Origin: JBOGUF01 sp050696075
Lineage (GTDB): Bacteria > Chloroflexota > Chloroflexia > Thermomicrobiales > UBA6265
DNA: 6,514 nucleotides
Direction: 5' to 3'
Assembly: GCA_050696075.1 (NCBI GenBank)
Contig: JBOGUF010000065.1
Span: 1 to 6,514 of the forward strand
This document shows, one piece after another, positions 1 through 5,446 of the stretch. The notes under the pieces are model-generated. The model searched no databases and had not been told where the DNA came from. It saw nothing but the letters and a program-made list of their open reading frames with translations. Made by a program: the position numbers and the translations under genes. Position 1 is the stretch's first letter; each line of letters opens with the position of its first letter.

Positions 1-477
1 GACCCGGCTGCGGACGCGGGCGCCGCGGGGGGTGCGCGCCGTGGGCAGCGTGCCGCGCAACCATGGCCCGAACGTCACCCTGCGGGCGGCACTACGCCGG
101 CCGGGATCGGACCGGCGCCGGTGGTGCCGGGCGCGACGGATGGGGCCGTGTTCGAGGCGTTCGTCGAGCGGTGCCTGGTGCCGAGCCTGCGCCCCGGTCA
201 GGTGGTGCTGCTGGACAACCTCAGCGCCCACAAGGGGGAGCGCAGCCGGGAGTTGGTCGCGGGGGCGGGGTGCCGGCTGCTCTTCCTGCCCGCCTACTCG
301 CCCGACTGCAACCCGATCGAGCTGGCCTTCGCCAAGCTCAAGCAGCACCTGCGTTCCGCAGGTGCCCGTTCCGCCGACACCCTGCTGGCCGCCATCGGTC
401 AGGCCATCGATGCCATCACCCCGGCTGACGCCCGCGGCTTCTACACCCACTGCGGCTTCCCCCTCACCGATCAATAG
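1..477 (+). pseudogene. IS630-family transposase, C-terminal fragment, frameshifted
   Basis: This is the catalytic C-terminal part of a DDE transposase of the IS630/Tc1 type, which cuts and joins DNA ends at TA targets. The frame ending in TAG at 475-477 encodes VVLLDNLSAHKG, whose Asp (codon 214-216) matches the second catalytic acid, and LPAYSPDCNPIELAFAKLK, whose Glu (codon 319-321) matches the third. The first catalytic Asp would lie beyond the left edge. The upstream part (VGSVPRNHGPNVTLRAAL) is read in frame 2, and from base 94 the protein continues in frame 1 (TPAGIGPAPVVPGATDG). This fits loss of one base at about 92-94. No slippery heptamer is visible there, so I read it as decay or a sequencing error rather than programmed frameshifting. 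No start codon for the complete gene is present. The family call is secure; the element's right end could not be placed because its left inverted repeat is outside the window. Confidence 0.88.
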
Positions 478-679
478 CTATGCGAACCGCTCTAATGACT
501 GACCGAGTTGCCATCGGCATTGGTTGGGCCGCCGACTTGATGGCGCAATGCTGTCGCAATTCTTCGTTTTCGCACGCGCATCATCTCTCCGGCACTGGGA
601 CTCGGTCCGAGTACAGCCAGAGACCGATCCGACTAGGACATCGGGGACATCACTCATGCGCCCCGTCCTACCGTCCTAC
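478..679. other. Intergenic stretch between two insertion sequences
   Basis: No gene is supported here. The stretch should contain the right end of the IS630 element just after 477, but I cannot define it without the left end. A perfect 13-bp palindrome, ACTCGG-T-CCGAGT, lies at 600-612 and could be a protein-binding site or chance. The last 17 bases (663-679) are two tandem copies of CCGTCCTA plus a C, and the last nine of these are the left target duplication of the next element. Confidence 0.5.
663..679 (+). repeat. Left target-site duplication in a tandem octamer
   Basis: CCGTCCTAC at 671-679 abuts the left inverted repeat and recurs exactly at 2191-2199 after the right inverted repeat, as expected for a target-site duplication. 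A further copy of the octamer CCGTCCTA sits just before it (663-670), so the left flank reads as a tandem pair whereas the right flank has one copy. The element either inserted into a pre-existing short tandem repeat or the left copy was duplicated later. Confidence 0.85.
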
Positions 680-704
680 GGGTGCGATGCAGATTGTGTG
701 ATGG
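680..704 (+). repeat. Left terminal inverted repeat of the ISKra4-type element
   Basis: The 25-bp end starts GGGTGCGAT and closes with TGTGATGG. It matches the reverse complement of 2166-2190 except at positions 10, 13 and 17. This is the expected transposase-binding end. Confidence 0.92.
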
Positions 705-736
705 GGCGTATGATGGGCGGGACGGATTCGTTCTGC

Positions 737-744
737 AGGAGGGG
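737..744 (+). promoter_or_regulatory. Ribosome binding site of the ISKra4 transposase
   Basis: AGGAGGGG lies five bases before the ATG at 750-752, a near-consensus Shine-Dalgarno sequence at usual spacing. It fixes the start of the transposase at 750. Confidence 0.8.
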
Positions 745-749
745 CCCGG

Positions 750-2181
750 ATGCTGACGCGATCCCCCCATGCCGATCCTGATACGGTGTCATCCCTGACG
801 GAGGCGCTGCGCGCCTGGCGTGTCGCCCATCCCCGCGCGACCTTCGCCGAGATCGAGGTGGAGGCCATGCGCCAGGTGGCGGCGCTGCGCTCCGCGTTGA
901 TCGCGACCGCGCTGGCGGCCGACGCCACGGCGTCCGCGCCGGTGTGCGAGGCGTGCGGGGAGGTCATGGTGCGCCATGGGTCCCGCACCCGGATGATCGT
1001 CACGAGCCAGCAGGAACGGGTGCCGATCACCGGCCGCCGGTATCGCTGTCCGGCCCGCGGGACCGAGCATTTTCCCCCTCGCTGAGGTGCTGGATCTGGG
1101 CGCGAGCGGCTATTCGCCCTGGATCGTGGAGGGGGCGGTGCGGTTGGGGACGGCGGGCGCGTACGCTCCGGCCGCCGCGCTGTTGACCCATTTCACCGGC
1201 GTCGCGATGAGTCCGGCGACGTTGCGGCGGCTGACCAGCGCGGCCGGAACCACGCTGCGGGAACAGGAACTCGCCGACAGCGCGGCGGTCTGGGCGGCTG
1301 GCGCGACCGCCGCCACGGATGCGGACCCGACCGTGCCCCGGCAACTGAGCGTGGACGCCAGCATGGTGGCGCTGGTCGACGAGGGCTGGCGCGCGGGCAA
1401 ACTCGCGGCAATCGGGGAACGGACGGGGGGCGCCTTGACGGCGCTGACGTAGACGGCGACCTTGGGCGATGCGGCGGCGTGCGGCGTGGAGGCGGTGGGC
1501 GAACTCCTGCGCCGTGGCCTTCCCCAGGCGCAGGATGTGGTGACGGTCAACGACGGGGCCGAGTGGATGCAGGGCTTTGTGGATCTGCCCTGTCCGCAGG
1601 CCCACCGCGTGCTCGATTTTGCCCATGCGGCCGGCTACCTGGCGGCGGCGTCCACCGAAGCGTATGGCGAGGGGACGGCGGCTGCGCAGCACTGGTTCAC
1701 CACCCAGCGCCACACGTTGCGCCATGGGAAGCCGGACGCGGTCCTGGCCGCGCGCGCGGCGTTGCCGGATGGAGCGGCGCGCGACGATGCCGTGGGCTAT
1801 CTGACGACCCGCCGGTCCCAGATTGCCGACCGGGACTTCGCGGCGCGAGGCTGGCCGATCGGCAGTGGCTGTGTGGAGAGCGCCCACAAGGGGGTGGTGC
1901 AGCAGCGGCTCAAGCAACGCGGCATGCGCTGGTCGCGCCCCGTGGCCGCCGGGATGCTGGCGCTGCGGCTGGTGGCGGCCAACGACCGGTGGGCGGCGAC
2001 CTGGCCCATGATCGTGGCGCACCAACGCGCAGATCGCCAAGCACGGGCCGCCCAGCGCCGGACGGCTCGCCAGACCCGACCGCCGCACCCCACATTGGTG
2101 CAGGACGGCAAACCCACCGCCGACCACCCCTGGCGCCGCTTCCGGCTCGCGGGATCACCCCGGAACCATCACAGAATATGA
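750..2181 (+). pseudogene. ISKra4-family transposase, broken by a frameshift and an amber stop
   Basis: The DDE-type transposase of the element appears in three pieces. Piece 1 (750-1085) has an N-terminal region and a zinc-finger-like C66-x2-C69 ... C100-x2-R103, where the last position is normally Cys. It then meets TGA after HFPPR. Removing one C from the C5 run at 1074-1078 restores HFPLAEVLDLGASGYSP. Piece 2 (to 1452) holds the first catalytic Asp in LSVDASMVALVDEGW (codon 1354-1356). An in-frame TAG at 1450-1452 stands where relatives have Tyr (ALT-stop-TATLGD). Piece 3 continues in the same frame, with the second Asp in VNDGAEWMQ (1552-1554) and the Glu in PIGSGCVESAHKG (1876-1878), then QQRLKQRGMRW. 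Restored, the protein is about 476 aa, normal for the family. Coding past the amber is uninterrupted, suggesting recent damage. The family call comes from motif recall; recoding is possible but less likely. Confidence 0.88.
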
Positions 2182-2190
2182 ATCGCACCC
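2166..2190 (-). repeat. Right terminal inverted repeat of the ISKra4-type element
   Basis: Read on the minus strand, this end also starts GGGTGCGAT and closes with TGTGATGG, with three mismatches to the left end. The transposase stop codon TGA (2179-2181) lies inside it, so the last transposase codons are set by the repeat sequence. Confidence 0.92.
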
Positions 2191-2199
2191 CCGTCCTAC
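2191..2199 (+). repeat. Right target-site duplication
   Basis: CCGTCCTAC immediately follows the right inverted repeat and is identical to 671-679. Together they mark the insertion site and show that the two flanks were once contiguous. Confidence 0.88.
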
Positions 2200-2216
2200 C
2201 CCCATTGGTGCATCGT

Positions 2217-2275
2217 ACCATGTTACCATCGGCATGGTTGCGCGATTTCCCTGACCATGTTACTCAGCCAGGGAA
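2217..2275. promoter_or_regulatory. Candidate operator region upstream of the secreted-protein gene
   Basis: The 10-mer ACCATGTTAC occurs exactly twice, at 2217-2226 and 2254-2263, 37 bases apart. Each copy is tied to a dyad. The first begins a perfect 6-bp inverted repeat, ACCATG (2217-2222) with CATGGT (2233-2238). The second is enclosed by a perfect 7-bp inverted repeat, TTCCCTG (2247-2253) with CAGGGAA (2269-2275). Paired sites of this sort are typical of regulator binding, but no clear -35/-10 promoter could be assigned, so the role is inferred. Confidence 0.35.
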
Positions 2276-2365
2276 TGCGATGTGGTCATCTTTGTTGCGG
2301 CTGTGCAACGTTGTCGCACGTCGCGCATGGATTCATCCCGAGTTGTCTTTCACTGCTCGAAATAC

Positions 2366-2405
2366 GGAGGAGCGTGGTCCCATGGGGTTCGGAGTCGAGA
2401 AAGGA
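2366..2405 (+). promoter_or_regulatory. Two alternative ribosome binding sites for the secreted-protein gene
   Basis: Two in-frame ATGs are each served by a purine-rich site. GGAGGAG at 2366-2372 precedes ATG 2382 by nine bases, and AAAGGA at 2400-2405 precedes ATG 2412 by six. The second start gives a normal signal peptide beginning MPRPRFRG with basic residues just before the hydrophobic core. The first adds ten residues (MGFGVEKGTV). I prefer 2412, but the stronger Shine-Dalgarno belongs to 2382. Confidence 0.55.
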
Positions 2406-2411
2406 ACTGTC

Positions 2412-3680
2412 ATGCCGCGCCCGCGATTTCGAGGATTGTGCATATGGCTCGCGTTTGTCGCCGCTCTCGTCGTGGCGACTCCGTCTGCCCTCTTGGCCCA
2501 GGAGGCGACGCCCGCGGCCACGCCCGAGGCAACGGCGATTCAAGCATTCGATCTCCCAGCTATGATCCTGAGGCCCGAGGACATCGGCTCGGGGTACGGC
2601 ATGCTCACGGGCGATGCTCGATTCAGCGACTTGGAGACCATGGCCGGCACGTTTGCGGCCGCACTGGGTGTGGGTGAGGGCGAGGCGAGGGAGCGGCTCG
2701 AATCGGCCGGTCTCGTCACCGTTTACAACGCCACATTCGCGTTGCCCGCCGAGCCTGGCGAGGCAGGCACCGCGCGGATCGTCTCGACCTTCCTTTACCT
2801 GTACGGCAGCAATGTAGGCGGACAGACCGGCTACGACATGCTCACCGAAGCCTGGGGGAAGCCAGGCTACGAAGCTGTCGAGGGCACGAAGCAATGGGGC
2901 AACGCAACACAGCTCGCCCGCATCAACCAGTCTGATGGGGCAGATCAGCGGCTCCTCTTGAGCTTCCGCGTCCACGAGCTCGTCGTCGGGGTGGTAATCC
3001 AAGACGGAACAGGGTCGGCGCCGACGGTGGAAGAGATCGAGGCGCTGGCCAGCGCGTTGCGTCGTCGTATGAGAGAGGTCGAGGCAGGGGGCGGTCCTGA
3101 GCTGCCGGCCCGCTCGCTTCACATCAATCCGGGCGGCCGATTCGATCTCACCCTGAGCGAGAGTTATGACCGGCTGGATGGCACGACTCTACGTCGCTAT
3201 GGCGAAGCGGCCGAGATGCTCGCGCAACGTGAGGCAAGCTACGGGGTCGCTCCCAATGTCTACCATACTGTTCAAGTGGTCCAGCGCCGGGGTGTGGACG
3301 AGAATCAACCCTTCACGATCGTGACGGCCTTCATCCTCAACTTCGACGACGAGGATGCAGCCGCGGAATTCGTTGCAAACGGCGTAGCGCCCTATCTCCA
3401 AGCAGCCGGGGTGGGCCGAGCTAGGGTGGCCGATGACGCCAGATCGTTCGGTGATGCGTCGACGGCCGTCATCTACGACATCAATTACCCCCAAGGCATC
3501 GAGGCAACCGGCTATGCGTACTTCTTGCAGGTTGACAATCAGGTGGCGGTTGTTCAGGCAGACGCGCCGGGCGGAGTCGCACTTGATGCGGTCGAAAAAC
3601 TGGTCCAGCGTCAGGTCGATTGCCTGAACGGCGGCTCGTGTGAGGCAGTAGGGGTACCCAGCGGACTCGTCTCGATCTAG
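2412..3680 (+). CDS. Secreted protein of unknown function, possibly two repeated domains
   Basis: This is a 422-aa exported protein that I cannot assign to a named family. Residues 1-29 are a signal peptide: basic MPRPRFRG, a hydrophobic core (CIWLAFVAALVVA) and a probable cut after SALLA. There is no lipobox, as C10 precedes the core. The mature chain opens with QEATPAATPEAT, a low-complexity spacer seen in many Thermomicrobia secreted proteins. Two halves (about 46-222 and 244-404) share a pattern: a helical stretch, a beta strand beginning VY (104 and 283), a strand with a Thr/Ile/Val-rich core (TARIVSTFLYLY 120-131; FTIVTAFILNF 301-311), a helix, then a strand and a final helix (EEIEALASALRRRM; DAVEKLVQRQVD). 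C404 and C410 could form a disulfide. No catalytic motif is visible. An export or binding role is inference; the existence of the gene is well supported. The frame stays open far upstream, but that part lies in the insertion sequence. Confidence 0.85.
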   Translation: MPRPRFRGLCIWLAFVAALVVATPSALLAQEATPAATPEATAIQAFDLPAMILRPEDIGSGYGMLTGDARFSDLETMAGTFAAALGVGEGEARERLESAGLVTVYNATFALPAEPGEAGTARIVSTFLYLYGSNVGGQTGYDMLTEAWGKPGYEAVEGTKQWGNATQLARINQSDGADQRLLLSFRVHELVVGVVIQDGTGSAPTVEEIEALASALRRRMREVEAGGGPELPARSLHINPGGRFDLTLSESYDRLDGTTLRRYGEAAEMLAQREASYGVAPNVYHTVQVVQRRGVDENQPFTIVTAFILNFDDEDAAAEFVANGVAPYLQAAGVGRARVADDARSFGDASTAVIYDINYPQGIEATGYAYFLQVDNQVAVVQADAPGGVALDAVEKLVQRQVDCLNGGSCEAVGVPSGLVSI

Positions 3681-3693
3681 CAATGCGCTAGAT
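3675..3693 (+). terminator. Short hairpin over the stop codon of the secreted-protein gene
   Basis: ATCTAGC (3675-3681) and GCTAGAT (3687-3693) form a perfect 7-bp stem with a 5-base loop and include the TAG stop at 3678-3680. There is no following T run, so intrinsic termination is doubtful. It may instead protect the mRNA 3' end or be chance. Confidence 0.3.
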
Positions 3694-4340
3694 GATGCCA
3701 TGACGATCACGAGCACCATCACGTTCGCGCCACGGCACGGCCCAAGCCATGTGCGGTTTCAGCACTGCCTTGCAGCCCATCGCACCGTCCTTATTGCGGC
3801 ACGGTCAGGACATCGAGACGCGGTGGGCAAGCGATCGTCTCGCCGGTCCCGCACGAGCACTACTTCTGATCGACTGCATCGTCGACCTCGGCGTCACGGG
3901 ATCGACGTTCCCTCCCGACCGTACCCGTTCGCGAACGATGCGCGAGCCGTTGCACAAAATCATGGCACGGGCCAAGCTTCCGTGATACGAGGTGAAACCC
4001 CGGCGCACTCGCGAAAGCGACCCGGACCGAAGCCAAACGGCCGCAACAACGCGCCTGCCGTCGGCACCTCGGGCACGAGGTGGCGCTTACCTGTAGCCGA
4101 CTCGGCGCCAACAGAGCAAGACCCAACATGCCAACGACGACGCAGGCAATGCCACGTTGACGATCGTCTCCTGTCCTGCTGGCGTCAATTGTCCGCGACC
4201 GGTCGCAATCGCTCCGCCCGCTATGCGCGTGTCGCACTACCTCATAGCAACCCTCCCGCCACAGGCATGAGACTTGGGCCGCGCGCAAACGCCTGGGGCG
4301 GTCGCCCCCGCGGTGACCCGTCCCCAGTTGGACGCGGCAT
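3681..4340. other. 660-bp convergent intergenic region, no convincing intact gene
   Basis: The secreted-protein gene ends on the left and the response regulator ends on the right. Open frames exist on both strands (for example 3749-3985 plus, 3860-4288 minus, 3700-4476 plus), but none has a good ribosome site or recognisable domain. The minus strand may hold the remains of a membrane-protein gene. Codons 4167-4141 read TIVNVALPA, and the next frame reads the hydrophobic GIACVVVGMLGLALLAPSRLQ (4153-4091), so one indel would join two membrane-like pieces. The 78-residue frame at 3749-3985 (ending MREPLHKIMARAKLP) has mostly G/C third positions and could be a small gene, but I give it low odds. 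Confidence 0.45.
4295..4308 (-). terminator. Weak hairpin downstream of the response regulator
   Basis: GGGGC (4295-4299) and GCCCC (4304-4308) form a 5-bp stem with a 4-base loop, 32 bases past the regulator stop on the minus strand. There is no T run, so termination is only a possibility. Confidence 0.2.
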
Positions 4341-5147
4341 TCAGGCCCGACCCGGCGCTGGCAACCAGCCAGCTTCTTTCATACCGAACGGTGCTCGTCT
4401 CTCCGGCCGATGCCCGCCGGCGCCATGCTGGACGGAAGGCTGCCACGGCGGTCCGTACCCGATCGCCTCGGGATAGATCGACACCCACCGGTGGGACAAG
4501 GCTTCACGCAAGATCCCTATTCGATCCCGTACCCCGAGAACGGCCATCAACGTCGAGACGTTGCGTTTGACCGTCCGTTCGCTCATGCCCTCCTCCACGC
4601 TCATCTCTCGGTTTGTCATTCCCCGAACCACCTCGTCGAGCACGCCAAGGAGGTGCAACGAGACGCCTGGGTCATACGGACCGACAGAGAGATCATCCGC
4701 GGAGCCGGCGCGGACGCCGGCAAGCAGCCGAGCCATGATCTCCGGCTCCGCCATCGCTCGCGCATGGATTGGATTCGAGTTTTCGGCGACTGCCACGATG
4801 GTCTGAAGGGCTTCCTCCCCCGGCATACCGCGGCTGATCAAGCCGGCGGCACCCGTTTCCACCGCAGTTGCTGACGCCTCAATGTCGAGCCACTCGACGA
4901 GAAGCACGACGCCTATCTTTGGTCGTTGCCGTCGTAGCGCCGCCGTTAGCGTCAGCCCGCGCAGTCCAGGCAGCACATCGGCGACCACCATAACTTGAGG
5001 GTGATGTACTTCTATTTGGTTCAGCGCCTCCTGCACGGTGCCCGCGCTCGCGGCCACCTGGAGGCGAGGTTCCGTCTCAAGTGTTCGTTGTAACGCTTGA
5101 CGAGCGGCGCGCTCTTGGTCAACGACGACGACGCGCGCTGAAAGCAT
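4341..5147 (-). CDS. LuxR-type response regulator with a degenerate receiver domain
   Basis: This 268-aa cytoplasmic transcription regulator belongs to the NarL/LuxR class. Residues 4-120 form a receiver: VVVVD with D10, the phospho-acceptor D57 in VVADVLPGLRG, and the alpha4-beta5 segment ETGAAGLISRG. The usual second acid after D10 is Q11 (E12 follows), the switch Thr/Ser is V84 and the conserved Lys is R106, so phosphorylation may be altered or absent. Residues about 163-222 form the DNA-binding domain (LLGVLDEVVRGMTNREMSVEEGMSERTVKRNVSTL...LGVRDR), with the recognition helix near 189-204. A tail of about 45 residues rich in Gly, Pro and Arg follows and has no family counterpart I know. 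The start is fixed by AGGAGAG seven bases upstream. No histidine kinase gene is in the window, so it is an orphan here. The target genes cannot be read; the surface-protein gene upstream is a candidate. Confidence 0.88.
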   Translation of the reverse strand: MLSARVVVVDQERAARQALQRTLETEPRLQVAASAGTVQEALNQIEVHHPQVMVVADVLPGLRGLTLTAALRRQRPKIGVVLLVEWLDIEASATAVETGAAGLISRGMPGEEALQTIVAVAENSNPIHARAMAEPEIMARLLAGVRAGSADDLSVGPYDPGVSLHLLGVLDEVVRGMTNREMSVEEGMSERTVKRNVSTLMAVLGVRDRIGILREALSHRWVSIYPEAIGYGPPWQPSVQHGAGGHRPERRAPFGMKEAGWLPAPGRA

Positions 5148-5154
5148 CCCTGGT

Positions 5155-5161
5155 CTCTCCT
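5155..5161 (-). promoter_or_regulatory. Ribosome binding site of the response regulator
   Basis: Read on the minus strand, AGGAGAG ends seven bases before the ATG at 5147-5145. This good site at usual spacing sets the start codon. Confidence 0.75.
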
Positions 5162-5189
5162 GAACTCCGAGTCACGACCGATCCGGAAC

Positions 5190-5278
5190 CGCCTGAGAAG
5201 GTCGTCGTCGTCCGATGTCCCGCCGATTTGGGGAATCGGAGTCGCGGTACACCGGACCACGACGACCTTTCTCAGGCG
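5190..5278. repeat. Large inverted repeat with nested hairpin upstream of the regulator
   Basis: The arms at 5190-5214 and 5253-5278 both read CCTGAGA...GGTCGTCGT...TCC when oriented the same way. They pair along about 25 bp with one bulged base and one mismatch. The 38-base middle holds a second perfect stem, CCGATT (5223-5228) with AATCGG (5234-5239), around the loop TGGGG. The whole could fold into an 89-base forked hairpin. It begins 43 bases upstream of the regulator ATG, so it could sit in that gene's leader as a cis-regulatory RNA, act as a DNA operator, or be a small mobile or REP-like element. Neither side has a T run, so a simple intrinsic terminator is unlikely. Confidence 0.75.
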
Positions 5279-5411
5279 CCAGCCGGAGCGGCGGTTTGTC
5301 GTCGGGCATTCCGGGGCAACGGAACCCAAACGACGCACCGACCCCCGAGGCCTCATCTGGTGGCAGCCAGCGGTTCGGCCGCCTGCTCACCAATCAAGAT
5401 CGGACAGATGT

Positions 5412-5438
5412 GTGGGGTAGGGCCTCAACCTACCCCAC
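5412..5438 (-). terminator. Hairpin terminator after the surface-protein gene
   Basis: GTGGGGTAGG (5412-5421) and CCTACCCCAC (5429-5438) form a perfect 10-bp GC-rich stem with a 7-base loop, nine bases beyond the stop codon of the minus-strand surface-protein gene. The position suits transcription termination. A proper T run is missing downstream on the minus strand (CATCTGTCCGATCTTGATT follows), as is common in high-GC genomes. Confidence 0.65.
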
Positions 5439-5446
5439 GCGTACGG

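Larger units (their letters stand above)
680..2190 (+). mobile_element. ISKra4-family insertion sequence, complete ends, inactive transposase
   Basis: This is a 1511-bp insertion sequence with both ends visible. Its 25-bp terminal inverted repeats begin GGGTGCGAT and end TGTGATGG, match at 22 of 25 positions, and are bordered by an exact 9-bp direct duplication of the target. It carries one transposase gene that occupies nearly the whole element and whose stop codon lies inside the right inverted repeat. The GGG start of the repeats, the duplication length and the transposase motifs agree with the ISKra4 family. The transposase is broken in two places, so this copy should not move by itself but could be moved by a related enzyme supplied in trans. 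It lies 221 bp upstream of the secreted-protein gene start, where it could affect that gene's expression. Confidence 0.9.

Noticed and set aside
1027..2127. Long minus-strand open frame (366 codons) across the insertion sequence
   Set aside because: It is antisense to the ISKra4 transposase, whose motifs are unmistakable on the plus strand. The predicted product is Arg/Gly/Pro-rich without any domain, as expected of a GC-rich shadow frame.
2294..2309. Small hairpin GTTGC-GGCTGT-GCAAC before the secreted-protein gene
   Set aside because: A 5-bp stem is expected by chance in GC-rich DNA and has no supporting context.
1479..2411. Upstream extension making a 733-residue protein with the secreted-protein gene
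   Set aside because: The extension lies out of frame within the transposase and through the IS right end. A signal peptide starts internally at 2412 with its own ribosome site, so the long frame is accidental.
2286..3122. Minus-strand open frame opposite the secreted-protein gene
   Set aside because: It is a shadow of a clearly coding plus-strand frame with a signal peptide; the predicted product has no recognisable motif.
3189..3722. Minus-strand open frame of 177 codons
   Set aside because: It is antisense to the second half of the secreted protein, with no ribosome site or domain recognised.
3700..4476. Plus-strand open frame of 258 codons in the convergent gap
   Set aside because: It runs into the 3' end of the response regulator on the opposite strand, has a low-complexity Arg/Pro/Ser-rich composition, and no Shine-Dalgarno was seen.
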